Source of the DNA: Comamonas endophytica
GTDB lineage: Bacteria > Pseudomonadota > Gammaproteobacteria > Burkholderiales > Burkholderiaceae_C
Direction: 5' to 3'
Assembly (NCBI RefSeq): GCF_023634805.2
Contig: NZ_CP106881.1
Coordinates: 3,501,501-3,565,500 of the forward strand
Length of the DNA stretch: 64,000 nucleotides
Position 1 is the stretch's first letter, and each line of letters opens with the position of its first letter. This document shows, piece by piece, positions 31,712 to 39,981 of this stretch. Below the pieces are notes generated by a model, which worked only from the letters and a program-made list of their open reading frames with translations, searched no databases and was not told the origin of the DNA. The position numbers and the translations under genes were made by a program.

Positions 31712-31786
31712 GGGCGATTAGCTCAGCGGTAGAGCACTGCCTTCACACGGCAGGGGTCACATGTTCGATCCATGTATCGCCCACCA
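31712..31786 (+). tRNA. tRNA-Val (CAC), copy 1
   Basis: A 75-base cloverleaf: acceptor GGGCGAT/ATCGCCC, D-arm GCTC-AGCGGTA-GAGC, anticodon arm CTGCC-TTCACAC-GGCAG giving anticodon CAC (reads GUG), T-arm ACATG-TTCGATC-CATGT and an encoded ACCA end. Follows dnaQ by 20 bases. Confidence 0.95.
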
Positions 31787-31816
31787 ATTCAGAGGTCCGG
31801 CTTTGGCCGGATGCTC

Positions 31817-31891
31817 GGGTGATTAGCTCAGCGGTAGAGCACTGCCTTCACACGGCAGGGGTCGCAGGTTCAAACCCTGCATCACCCACCA
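31817..31891 (+). tRNA. tRNA-Val (CAC), copy 2
   Basis: A 75-base cloverleaf with the same D- and anticodon arms as copy 1 but acceptor GGGTGAT/ATCACCC and a T-arm GCAGG-TTCAAAC-CCTGC. Compensatory changes on both sides of each stem show it is under selection. CCA is encoded. Confidence 0.95.
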
Positions 31892-31923
31892 GATCAGCGA
31901 GTTTCGGTTCAGGCCGGACGCTC

Positions 31924-31998
31924 GGGCGATTAGCTCAGTGGTAGAGCACTGCCTTCACACGGCAGGGGTCACATGTTCGAACCATGTATCGCCCACCA
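31924..31998 (+). tRNA. tRNA-Val (CAC), copy 3
   Basis: A 75-base cloverleaf nearly identical to copy 1 (one D-loop change, AGTGGTA, and T-loop TTCGAAC). Anticodon CAC, encoded CCA. The spacers before copies 2 and 3 share GGCCGGA and GCTCGGG, showing that the unit arose by duplication. A terminator follows at once. Confidence 0.95.
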
Positions 31999-32002
31999 AT
32001 AT

Positions 32003-32046
32003 AAAACCCTTTTGGATCATCGATTCAAGAGGGTTTTTGTTTTTTC
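32003..32046 (+). terminator. terminator after the tRNA-Val array
   Basis: AAAACCCT (32003-32010) pairs with AGGGTTTT (32030-32037), and the inner bases continue the stem with some G-T pairs (TTTGGATC against GATTCAAG). It is followed by TTGTTTTTT. From here to 32180 the DNA is noticeably richer in A and T than the rest of the window. Confidence 0.85.
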
Positions 32047-32182
32047 CAGCGTTGCAGGGAAGCCGGGACCGTATGGAAATGGCGAATGGTAGACCCTAAA
32101 TATCAATCGCCTATATCCAATTGAAATACCGGTATGTAAGATCGCTGCTGTTTCAATAGGTAACCTGTAGCGAGCGCGGGTT

Positions 32183-32994
32183 GTGGCTTTCATGACCCCC
32201 TTGCTTCGAAGCGTGCGCTTCCAGGCGCCGTGGATGGTTGCTGTGTTGTCCTTGCTGGCCGCGACGCCCTATGGGCTGGCGCAGGACGCGCCGCAGGTGA
32301 CTCCACGGGACCTGCGTCCCGCTCCTTCCCCGGTGGCTCCCGCACCCGTGCTTCAGCCGGCGCCGGCCACGGCGCCCGCCGGTGCCGAAAATCTTTTCGT
32401 CCGCGTGGCGGAGATCGAGCTGATCAATGGCTTTGCGGAACTCGCGTCGGCTTCGCGCGCACTGATCGCGCCGCTTCTGGACCAGCGCCTGAGCGTTGCC
32501 GACTTCTACAAGCTGGCCGAGGCCATCGAGCAGCTCTACCGCGATGCCGGCTACGCGCTGGTCCGCGTCACGGCGCCGCCCCAGCAGTTGAACGACGGCG
32601 GCACGCTGCGGCTGATGGTGGTCGACGGGTTCATCGAGCGTGTGGAACTGGCGAACATACCGGAGAGCATCCGGCCTGGAGGGAGTACAGCACCAACGCC
32701 AGCTATTCCACGGAGCAGAACGATGCCAGCTACCGCGCTGCCGCCGAGTTCTACAATGCCTACCAGGCGATGCAGGAGCGCACGGCCAGCCTGATCACCA
32801 AGCAGACCGAGGTGCAGGCACGGTTCATGGAGCTGCTGAGAACCGACCCTGCCGCGGCCATCGAGTATTCGCGCTCCGGCGAGCTGGCACAGATGAAGCG
32901 GGCGCAGTCCGAGCTGGCCTATGACGCATCCCGCCTGGGCGTGCAGCTCGCGGTGGCGGATGGCAAAGTGGCCTACGTGAGCAGAACCCAATGA
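32183..32994 (+). pseudogene. truncated two-partner-secretion transporter (ShlB/FhaC type) joined to the tail of another gene
   Basis: In frame from 32183 (or 32192) there is a signal peptide, a Pro/Ala linker and a POTRA domain of ShlB/FhaC type (LFVRVAEIELINGF, DFYKLAEAIEQLYRDAGYAL, LRLMVVDGFIERVELANI). The 350-400-residue beta-barrel that should follow is missing: after ESIRP, near 32672-32680, the frame turns to nonsense and ends at 32794. From the same point another frame carries sensible protein (WREYSTNASYSTEQNDASYR ... VADGKVAYVSRTQ) to the stop at 32992-32994, which overlaps the next gene as ATGA. The best reading is a deletion joining the start of a tpsB gene to the end of a downstream gene, perhaps its secreted partner. 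A fused, frameshifted remnant is unlikely to work. Confidence 0.75.
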
Positions 32995-33746
32995 ATGTCC
33001 CCTCTCTTCCCATCCGCCCGGCACCGGTTTCCCGCTGGCTTGGCCTGATGCTTACGCTGTCGATGTCCTCCCTGCCGCTTGCCACCCATGCCCAGCCGGC
33101 CGTAGGCATTTCCTTCTCGGGCCAGCCGACCAGTTTCCTGGTGCAGTCCGAACCCTATGCCGTGCAGGGCTTCGGCCGGGCGCGGCTGGGCATGTCCATG
33201 GACGAGGTGAAGGCTTCCATCGCGGCGGACTACCCGCAGGTCATCAGCACCAGGGAGGATGACAATGCGGTGGATCGCACGCGCAGCATGGCCATCCTGG
33301 TGCCGGCACTGGCTCCCGCGCCCGGCCGTGCGACCATCAGCTTTGTGTTCGGCCACAGGAGCCAGCGCCTGGCGGCCATCAACATTGCCTGGGTGCTCGA
33401 AGGCGAGCCCAGCGCCGCGCAGCGCGAGGCCCTGCTGGCAGCGGGCACGCAGCTGACCAGCGGGCTCGTTGGCTACCAATGGGACGTGGGCAGCTTCATC
33501 CGCGGCCACGTGCCCGCGCCCGGGACATTGATCATGTTCTCCGGCCGCGACGCGCAGGGCGGCGGTGCCGAGGTGCGGCTCGATGGCGTGGCCCTGGACA
33601 TGGAGCAGCGCATTGCCAGTGCCGGCGCTCCGGCGCGACCTGCAGTCAAGGTGCCGGCGCCCGGCGGCGCGGCGCGTCTGCGCTACTCGCTGGTGTCGCA
33701 GGTCGAAAGGCCGGACGTGTACCGGCTGGTTCCCGGTTCATTCTGA
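32991..33746 (+). CDS. exported protein of unknown function, paralog A
   Basis: A 251-residue protein with a signal peptide (RWLGLMLTLSMSSLPLATHA). The mature part begins with YAVQGFGRARLGMSMDEVKA, then ISFVFGHRSQRLAAINIAWV, SGLVGYQWDVGSF and a C-terminal LRYSLVSQVERPDVYRLVPG. I recognise no known domain. It is clearly homologous along its length to the next gene. The start overlaps the preceding pseudogene stop (ATGA), so it was once translationally coupled to the gene whose tail remains there. Periplasmic or surface location is expected; function unknown, possibly accessory to the lost secretion system. Confidence 0.75.
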   Translation: MNVPSLPIRPAPVSRWLGLMLTLSMSSLPLATHAQPAVGISFSGQPTSFLVQSEPYAVQGFGRARLGMSMDEVKASIAADYPQVISTREDDNAVDRTRSMAILVPALAPAPGRATISFVFGHRSQRLAAINIAWVLEGEPSAAQREALLAAGTQLTSGLVGYQWDVGSFIRGHVPAPGTLIMFSGRDAQGGGAEVRLDGVALDMEQRIASAGAPARPAVKVPAPGGAARLRYSLVSQVERPDVYRLVPGSF

Positions 33747-33772
33747 TTCATCCGATTTCCGGAAATCTCTCC

Positions 33773-34453
33773 ATGAATATCATCTCTCGTTTTCTGACCG
33801 GGCCCTTGCTGGCGGCTGCTTTCATGACCATCGTCCCCACGGCGCCGGCGGCAGCGCAGGGCGCGGCCGCAGCTTCGCTGCACCAGGTCGACGGTTTTCG
33901 CAGCGCGCGTTTCGGCATGTCCTTATCCCAGGTCAAGCAGGCCATCGCGCAGGACTTCAAGGCCGGCGCCGATGCGCTGTCGGAGGTCGACAACCCGGCC
34001 GAGGGCACGCGCATCGTGCTGCTTCGGCTGGCGGCCCTGGAGCCCGGCCCCGGCCCGGCCATCGTCAGCTATATCTTCAACCAGTCCACGCAGCAGTTGC
34101 GCCACATCAACGTGGTGTGGCAAAGCGGCCCGGCGCCCAGCGAAGCGCAACGCAACCAGTATGCGGTGGCTGGAGTGCAGCTGACGCGTTACTTCCGAGA
34201 GCTGGGCTGGAAGCCCGAAGGCAGCGTGGCTGCCGTGGCCAACGGCCCGGGCAGCATCTTGCTGTTTGCCGGCATCGATCCCAAGGACGCGATGGTCGAG
34301 GTCGTGGCCAGCGGCATTCCCCTGTCCCCGGGTCCGAACGGCCAGCCGGCGGCTGTGCCCAGCGGCCCCGCCCAGCTGCGCGTCAGCTATGCGGCCACCG
34401 TGCCGCCGAAGGCCGCCCTTCCCGCCGGGACGGTCAAGCCAGGCGCATTCTGA
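33773..34453 (+). CDS. exported protein of unknown function, paralog B
   Basis: A 226-residue protein with signal peptide (MNIISRFLTGPLLAAAFMTI...APAAAQG). Its mature part aligns with the preceding gene: HQVDGFRSARFGMSLSQVKQ, IVSYIFNQSTQQLRHINVVW, LTRYFRELGW, SILLFAGIDPKDAMVEVVAS and a final LRVSYAATVPPKAALPAG. The shared pattern (GF-ARxGMS-xxVK-xIAxD, then xSxxF..-Q.L..IN..W) defines a family I cannot name. It starts 26 bases after paralog A and ends 21 bases before the convergent LysR gene. Function unknown. Confidence 0.75.
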   Translation: MNIISRFLTGPLLAAAFMTIVPTAPAAAQGAAAASLHQVDGFRSARFGMSLSQVKQAIAQDFKAGADALSEVDNPAEGTRIVLLRLAALEPGPGPAIVSYIFNQSTQQLRHINVVWQSGPAPSEAQRNQYAVAGVQLTRYFRELGWKPEGSVAAVANGPGSILLFAGIDPKDAMVEVVASGIPLSPGPNGQPAAVPSGPAQLRVSYAATVPPKAALPAGTVKPGAF

Positions 34454-34474
34454 CGAATCGAGGCGCGGCAGGTT

Positions 34475-35404
34475 TCACGCCGGCTGGCAGCGCTGCGCCA
34501 TCTCCACCGTCTGATGGTGCTTCAGCACATGCTGCAGCACCCGGTCCGCCAGATTCTCCCGCTGCCGGGCCGCCACCGCCACGGCCAGGCCCACGCAGAA
34601 CTGCGCCGGGGTGTCGGTGAGCTCGAGGCAGACCACGCCCGGCATGGCATGCTGGCGGGCCACGCCGGCCACCAGCCCCACGCCGATGCCCGAAGCCACC
34701 AGGCTCAGAATGGTGTGCACCTGCATGGCTTCCTGCACCACATGCGGCGTGAATCCCGACATCTGGCAGCGCAGATGCGCCATCGCATGCAGGCTGGGCA
34801 CGCGCTGCTGGGGATACAGAATGAAATTCTCCTGCGCCGCTTCGGACAGGGCCAGGCATTGGCCCGGGGCCGATGCCAGCGCGCTGGCGCTGGGCACGGC
34901 GAGCACGAAATCGTCGCGTTCGAGCGGCGTCATGGTCAGGCCCATGCTGTCCAGCACCGGAAAGCGCAGGAAGCCCAGGTCCAGCGTGCGCGCGCGCAGG
35001 CCTTCCAGAATTTCCAGTGAAGTCATCTCCATGAGCTCCATCTCCGCCTGCGGGAAATGGCTGCGCAGCTCGGGAATCAGCCGTGGCAGCAGCTGGTAGG
35101 TCGCGGTGCCAATGAAGCCGACGCGCAGCATGCCACCCAGGCCGACCAGCGCTTCCTGGGCCTTGAGCTTGCATTGCTGGGCATGGAACAGCGCGGCGCG
35201 CGCATCCGTCAGCATGGTGAGCGCCAGCGGCGTCGGAACGACACCGCTGGAGGTGCGCACGAACAGCTTGCCGCCCAGCTCTTCTTCCAGCCGCCGGATG
35301 GAGACGGACAGCGGTGGCTGGGCCATGTGCAGCATCTCCGCGGCGCGGTGGAAGTTCGCGGTCTCGACGAGCGCAACGAATTGCTGGAGCTGGCGCAGGT
35401 TCAT
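34475..35404 (-). CDS. LysR-family regulator of the Bug/CoA-transferase cluster
   Basis: A 309-residue LysR regulator with N-terminal helix-turn-helix (MNLRQLQQFVALVETANFHR, MAQPPLSVSIRRLEEELGGK) and effector domain (LRVGFIGTATYQLLPRLIPE, LGFLRFPVLDS). It is divergent from the Bug receptor gene at 35517 across 112 bases that contain an ATTAGGT/ACCTAAT inverted repeat, so it most likely controls the whole catabolic cluster to 44 kb. The inducer is unknown. Residues near DLGFLRFPV resemble CatR/BenM-like aromatic-responsive members, which is only a weak hint. Confidence 0.9.
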   Translation of the reverse strand: MNLRQLQQFVALVETANFHRAAEMLHMAQPPLSVSIRRLEEELGGKLFVRTSSGVVPTPLALTMLTDARAALFHAQQCKLKAQEALVGLGGMLRVGFIGTATYQLLPRLIPELRSHFPQAEMELMEMTSLEILEGLRARTLDLGFLRFPVLDSMGLTMTPLERDDFVLAVPSASALASAPGQCLALSEAAQENFILYPQQRVPSLHAMAHLRCQMSGFTPHVVQEAMQVHTILSLVASGIGVGLVAGVARQHAMPGVVCLELTDTPAQFCVGLAVAVAARQRENLADRVLQHVLKHHQTVEMAQRCQPA

Positions 35405-35516
35405 GGTGATATCGATTAGGTATCGCAGGCACTTTTTTTGATATTGGACCTAATGTAGGTGCGCACCCTAAATTGGCATCTCCCAACAAGCCCTGAGAGG
35501 CAATGAAGGAGACAAG
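35405..35516. promoter_or_regulatory. divergent LysR / Bug cluster control region
   Basis: ATTAGGT (35415-35421) and ACCTAAT (35448-35454) form a perfect inverted repeat, and a second palindrome GGTGCGCACC lies at 35458-35467, partly repeating the TAGGT half. The region is AT-richer than its flanks (a run of T at 35433-35439). The paired sites and divergent layout fit LysR control; binding is inferred. Confidence 0.5.
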
Positions 35517-36497
35517 ATGCTCAATAGAAGAAAGCTGGGGTGCTGGCTGGCCGTGGGCGCGCTTGGCGGCGCCGCTCTGGCGCCTTTGCCGGCCCTGGCG
35601 CAGGATGCGTCCGGCAAGCCGATCAGGTTCGTCGTGCCCTTCGGCCCGGGCAGCGGCACGGATACCTCGGCGCGCTACTTCGCGCGCAAGCTGCAGGAGC
35701 GCACGGGCCAAGCGGTGGTGGTGGAGAACAAGCCCGGGGCCAATGGCTTTCTGGCCGTCAAGCAGGTGCTGTCGGCGCCGGCCGATGGGCATACGGTATT
35801 CATCGGCAGCAATTCCACGCTGGCCGTCAATGCCGCGCTGTTTCGCGAGCTGCCCTACGACCCGCTCAAGGATTTCGCGCCGCTCACCATGATGATGCGC
35901 TCGCCGGCCATGCTGGCCGTCAAGCCGCAGGCACCCTATGCCGATCTCAAGGGGCTGATGGCCCATGCCAAGGCGCATCCCGGGCAGGTCAACTTCGGCG
36001 CGGGATCCGCCGGCTACCAGCTGATGGGCGAGCTGTTCAACGACGCGGCGCAGCTGAGCACGGTGCATGTGCCGTTCAAGGGCGCGGGCGAGGCCATGAC
36101 GGCGCTGGCTTCGGGCACGGTGGACTACACCTTTGCCGAAGTCACGGCGGTGCAGGAGCTGGCCAAGGGCGGCCGCGTCAAGGTGCTGGCGGTGGCCTCC
36201 GACAAGCGCGTTGCCACTTCGCCCGAGGTGCCCACGGCCAGCGAGGCGGGCTTGCCGGGCTTCGAGGCCTACACCTGGGTGGGCGCCATGGTCAGCGCGA
36301 AGACGCCGGCGGCGGAAACCGCCAGGCTTGCCGAGCATTTCACCGCGATCTCCAGGATGGACGAGACGCGCCAGTTCTACGATCGCCTGGGCGCCACGCC
36401 CATGACCGGCGGGCCGGCGCAGATGCACGAGTTCCAGAAGAGGGAGATCGCGCTGTGGAAGCGCATCGTCGTGCAGGCCAAGGTGCCGCAGCAATGA
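35517..36497 (+). CDS. Bug-family periplasmic receptor (first of cluster)
   Basis: A 326-residue TctC/Bug protein. The signal peptide begins MLNRRKLGCWLAVGALGGAA, with a cleavage site after PALAQD; the binding loop is RFVVPFGPGSGTDTSARYFA, and VVVENKPGANGFLAVKQVL and VHVPFKGAGEAMTALASGTV are conserved strands. It should bind an organic acid in the periplasm. It is the first gene of the LysR-controlled cluster and overlaps the next gene by four bases (ATGA). The second Bug gene at 42582 closes the same cluster. Confidence 0.9.
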   Translation: MLNRRKLGCWLAVGALGGAALAPLPALAQDASGKPIRFVVPFGPGSGTDTSARYFARKLQERTGQAVVVENKPGANGFLAVKQVLSAPADGHTVFIGSNSTLAVNAALFRELPYDPLKDFAPLTMMMRSPAMLAVKPQAPYADLKGLMAHAKAHPGQVNFGAGSAGYQLMGELFNDAAQLSTVHVPFKGAGEAMTALASGTVDYTFAEVTAVQELAKGGRVKVLAVASDKRVATSPEVPTASEAGLPGFEAYTWVGAMVSAKTPAAETARLAEHFTAISRMDETRQFYDRLGATPMTGGPAQMHEFQKREIALWKRIVVQAKVPQQ

Positions 36498-37741
36498 GCC
36501 GGGCCAGCGCCATGCCGGCGCAAGCACTGCAGCATGTCAGGGTGCTGGATCTCTCGCGCGTGCTGGCCGGCCCCTGGGCCGCGCAGACGCTGGGCGACCT
36601 GGGCGCCGAAGTCATCAAGATCGAGCGCCCGCAAACCGGCGACGACACGCGCGCCTGGGGCCCGCCGCATGTCACCGGGCCCGACGGCGAGTCCACGGGC
36701 GAGTCGGCCTACTACATGTGCACCAACCGCAACAAGCAGTCGGTCGTGGTGGACTTCACGCAGCCCGAGGGGCAGGCGCTGGTGCGCGCGCTGGCGCAGC
36801 AATGCGATGTGCTGATCGAGAATTTCAAGACCGGTGGGCTGGCGCAATACGGGCTGGATTACGCCAGCTTGAGCGCGCTCAATCCGCGCCTGGTGTATTG
36901 CTCGGTCACGGGCTTCGGCCAGGACGGGCCCTATGCGCACCGCGCTGGCTATGACTTCCTGATCCAGGGCATGGGCGGGCTGATGAGCATCACCGGCCAG
37001 CCCGATGGCGCGCCCGGGGGCGGGCCGATGAAGGTCGGGGTGGCGCTGACCGATGTGCTGACCGGCCTGTATGCCAGCACCGCCATCCTGGCGGCGCTGC
37101 AGGCGCGCGAACACACCGGGCGCGGCCAGCACATCGATCTGGCGCTGCTCGATGTCGGCGTGGCCTGCCTGGCCAACCAGGGCATGAATTACCTGTACGG
37201 GCACCAGACGCCGCAGCGCATGGGCAATGCCCACCCGAACACGGTGCCCTACCAGGACTTCGCCACGCAGGACGGCCACATGATCCTGGCCATAGGCAAC
37301 GACGGCCAGTTCGCGCGCTTTTGCACGGCCATCGGGCAGCCGCGGTGGGCCGAGGACCCGCGTTTCAAGAGCAATGCGGGGCGGCTGCAGCATCGGGCGG
37401 AATTGGTGGAACGCATCCGCGCCATCACGCCGGCCCGCAGCACGCGCGACTGGATCGCGCTGCTGGAGCGGCATGCCGTGCCCTGCGGCCCCATCAACAC
37501 CGTGGCGGATGTGTTTGCCGACCCGCAGGTGCAGGCGCGCGGTATGCAGTTCAGCATGCGGCACCCCGTCGCCGGGGAGGTGCCGCTGGTCGCCAGCCCG
37601 ATACGGCTGTCGGACACGCCGGTGCGCTACCGCCATGCGCCGCCGCAGCTGGGCCAGCACACCGATGCGGTGCTGGCGCGCCTGCTGGGCCTGGGCCCTG
37701 GGCAATTGCAGACCTACAGAGACAACGGAGTGGTGGGATGA
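36494..37741 (+). CDS. class III CoA-transferase 1
   Basis: A 415-residue CaiB/BaiF (formyl-CoA transferase) family protein of full length. It would move CoA onto the acid taken up by the cluster, with acetyl- or succinyl-CoA as donor. The start VRVLDLSRVLAGPWAAQTLG is the family signature, YMCTNRNKQSVVVDF contacts CoA, and the nucleophilic Asp lies in KVGVALTDVLTGLYASTAIL. Overlaps the Bug gene and the next gene by four bases each (ATGA), so these three are translationally coupled. Confidence 0.92.
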   Translation: MSRASAMPAQALQHVRVLDLSRVLAGPWAAQTLGDLGAEVIKIERPQTGDDTRAWGPPHVTGPDGESTGESAYYMCTNRNKQSVVVDFTQPEGQALVRALAQQCDVLIENFKTGGLAQYGLDYASLSALNPRLVYCSVTGFGQDGPYAHRAGYDFLIQGMGGLMSITGQPDGAPGGGPMKVGVALTDVLTGLYASTAILAALQAREHTGRGQHIDLALLDVGVACLANQGMNYLYGHQTPQRMGNAHPNTVPYQDFATQDGHMILAIGNDGQFARFCTAIGQPRWAEDPRFKSNAGRLQHRAELVERIRAITPARSTRDWIALLERHAVPCGPINTVADVFADPQVQARGMQFSMRHPVAGEVPLVASPIRLSDTPVRYRHAPPQLGQHTDAVLARLLGLGPGQLQTYRDNGVVG

Positions 37742-38895
37742 GTACCCTTGATTCGCTTGCATTGACATGCATTCCCGCGCAGGACGAAGCGCTGCGCGCC
37801 GAGGTGCGCGCGTTCCTCGCGCAGGCCACGAAGGAGATGCCGGCGCACCTACGCGCGCGCTCCTGGGGCGGCTACAGCACCGAGTTCAGCCGCCAGCTGG
37901 GCGCGCGCGGCTGGATCGGCGTGACGCTGCCCAGGGAATATGGCGGCGGCGGGCGCAGCGCCTTTGCGCGCTATGTGCTGGTGGAGGAGTTCCTGAACTT
38001 CGGCGCGCCCGTGGGCTCGCACTGGATTGCCGACCGGCAGAGCGCGCCTCTGATCCTGAAATACGGCACCGAGGCGCAAAAGCGCTTCTACATCCCGCGC
38101 GTATGCCGCGGCGAGGCTTTCTTCTGCATCGGCATGAGCGAGCCCAACGCCGGCTCGGACCTGGCCAGCGTGGCCACGCGCGCCGTCCCCAATGCGCAGG
38201 GCTTCTTGCTCAACGGCCAGAAGATCTGGACCACCAATGCCCACCACTGCCAATACATGATTGCGCTGGTGCGCACCTCGGGCAGCGCCGAGGACCGCCA
38301 GCGCGGCCTGTCGCAGGTGATCGTCGATCTGTCGCTGCCCGGCATCACTGTGCGGCCCATCGAGGACCTTTCGGGCGACAGCCATTTCTGCGAGGTGTTC
38401 TTCGACAACGTGCAGCTGGGCCTGGACGCCCTCATCGGTGCCGAAGGCCAGGGCTGGGAGCAGGTGACAGCGGAGCTGGCCTTCGAGCGCAGCGGCCCCG
38501 AGCGGCTGTTCTCCAGCATCGTGCTGTTCGATCAGTGGCTCGACTGGGTGCGCACGCCCGCCGGGCGCAGCGAAGCCGCCGTGCTGCTGGCCGGCAAGGT
38601 GCTGACGCAGCTGGCGCCGCTGCGCGCGATGTCGGTGGCGGTGCAGCAGAGGCTCGCCGAGGGAGGCAGCCCGATCATCGAGGCAGCGCTGGTCAAGGAA
38701 CTGGGCACCACGCTCGAGCAGTTCATTCCCGCGTCAATAGCCGACGCGCTGTTTGCGGCCGAGTCGGAAGACCTGCCGGTGGAGCTGCTGATGACGCTCA
38801 AGTACGTGACCGAGGCCTCGCCCTCGTTCTCGCTGCGCGGCGGCACGCGCGACATCCTGCGCGGAATGATTGCGCGCGGCCTGGGATTGCGCTGA
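37738..38895 (+). CDS. acyl-CoA dehydrogenase-like protein, subunit with the FAD/substrate middle domain
   Basis: A 385-residue acyl-CoA dehydrogenase. It keeps the middle-domain motifs (FFCIGMSEPNAGSDLASVAT and LNGQKIWTTNAHHCQYMIAL) and the C-terminal RGGTRDILRGMIARGLGL, but where the family normally has the Arg-x-x-Phe-Gly FAD contact it reads LAFERSGPERLFSS. The following gene shows the opposite pattern. Together they probably form a heteromeric enzyme, as known for PimC/PimD and steroid side-chain dehydrogenases. The substrate is the CoA ester made by the preceding transferase; identity unknown. Confidence 0.87.
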   Translation: MSTLDSLALTCIPAQDEALRAEVRAFLAQATKEMPAHLRARSWGGYSTEFSRQLGARGWIGVTLPREYGGGGRSAFARYVLVEEFLNFGAPVGSHWIADRQSAPLILKYGTEAQKRFYIPRVCRGEAFFCIGMSEPNAGSDLASVATRAVPNAQGFLLNGQKIWTTNAHHCQYMIALVRTSGSAEDRQRGLSQVIVDLSLPGITVRPIEDLSGDSHFCEVFFDNVQLGLDALIGAEGQGWEQVTAELAFERSGPERLFSSIVLFDQWLDWVRTPAGRSEAAVLLAGKVLTQLAPLRAMSVAVQQRLAEGGSPIIEAALVKELGTTLEQFIPASIADALFAAESEDLPVELLMTLKYVTEASPSFSLRGGTRDILRGMIARGLGLR

Positions 38896-38906
38896 AAGGA
38901 GATGAA

Positions 38907-39950
38907 ATGAACGAGACCGACATGTTTGCCGACGCCGCGCGCGCGGTGCTGGCCGACCGGTGCACGCCGGGCGTCGTGCGCGCCATCGAAGACCGGGGCC
39001 TGCAGGCGCCCGAGGCGCGCGCGCTGTGGACGCAGCTCGAAGCCACGGGCCTGGCCGATGCCATGCTGGAGGAAGACCGGGGCGGAGCCGGCCTGGGCCT
39101 GGCGCAGGCCTTTGGCGTGCTGGAGCAATGCGGAGCCCACGCACTGCCCTTGCCCCTGGGCGAGACCATGGCCGCGCGCGCCGTGCTGGACCAGGGCGGG
39201 CAGCCGCAATCCGGACAGATCATTGCGCTGGCCACGGGCCGGCTCCTGGCCGATGGCGGGGTGCATTGCGCGATGGTGCGCAGCGCCCATGCGGCCGATG
39301 CGGTGCTGGTGCAGGTGGGCAGCGAATGCCGCCTGCTGGCCGTGGCCGATGCCCGCAGCGCCGTGCAGGCACGCGCCGAGGATGCAGCGCTGGATTGGAG
39401 CGCCGCGCAGGTGCAGGCTGCGCCGCAGGTGGCCATGGCTGCGGGCGTCGACATGCGCACCCTGCAGGCAGCCCTCGTTGCCGCACAGATGGCGGGCGCG
39501 CTGGGCAGCGTGTTCAGGCGCACGCTGCAGTACGCCAACGAGCGCCAGCAGTTCGGCCGGCCGATCGGCAAGTTCCAGGCCATCCAGCATCAACTGGCGG
39601 TCATGAGCGAGCAGGTCTTTGCGGCACGCATGGCGGCGCAGTTGGGCGGCACTCCGCCGGGCGGCAGTGGCGAGGGCCTGCAGCTCGACCGCCTGCGCGT
39701 GGCCACGGCCAAGGCGCGCTGCAGTGAGGCCGCGCTGGCCGTGGCCGAGACCGCACATGCGATCCATGGCGCGATCGGCTTCACCGAGGAATACGACCTG
39801 CAGCTCTACACGCGCCGGCTGCACGCCTGGCGCCAGACCGCGGGCAGCGAGTCCTATTGGCATCGGGTGGCGGGCGAAGGGCTGCTGCAACACCAGGGCC
39901 TGACGCTGGACCTGCTCAGGCGCATCACCGATGTCGCGCCGGCGCACTGA
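38907..39950 (+). CDS. acyl-CoA dehydrogenase-like protein, partner subunit
   Basis: A 347-residue acyl-CoA dehydrogenase relative. It lacks the usual (T/S)EPxxGSD and Lys-x-Trp-x-Thr motifs of the middle domain but has a textbook C-terminal domain: YANERQQFGRPIGKFQAIQH (FAD contact) and AHAIHGAIGFTEEYDLQLYT. The start at 38907 follows a strong AAAGGAGAT site; the overlapping ATG at 38902 hits a stop at once. Twelve bases separate it from the first subunit. An N-terminal domain is present but divergent. Probably one half of a heterotetrameric dehydrogenase. Confidence 0.85.
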   Translation: MNETDMFADAARAVLADRCTPGVVRAIEDRGLQAPEARALWTQLEATGLADAMLEEDRGGAGLGLAQAFGVLEQCGAHALPLPLGETMAARAVLDQGGQPQSGQIIALATGRLLADGGVHCAMVRSAHAADAVLVQVGSECRLLAVADARSAVQARAEDAALDWSAAQVQAAPQVAMAAGVDMRTLQAALVAAQMAGALGSVFRRTLQYANERQQFGRPIGKFQAIQHQLAVMSEQVFAARMAAQLGGTPPGGSGEGLQLDRLRVATAKARCSEAALAVAETAHAIHGAIGFTEEYDLQLYTRRLHAWRQTAGSESYWHRVAGEGLLQHQGLTLDLLRRITDVAPAH

Positions 39951-39981
39951 ACTCCCCGATCAGTTGAATTTGGAGACCCCC

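Noticed and set aside
31924..34453. Genomic island integrated at the tRNA-Val array
   Set aside because: I found no integrase gene and no direct repeat of a tRNA 3' end downstream, so integration at the tRNA is not supported even though a decayed locus follows it.
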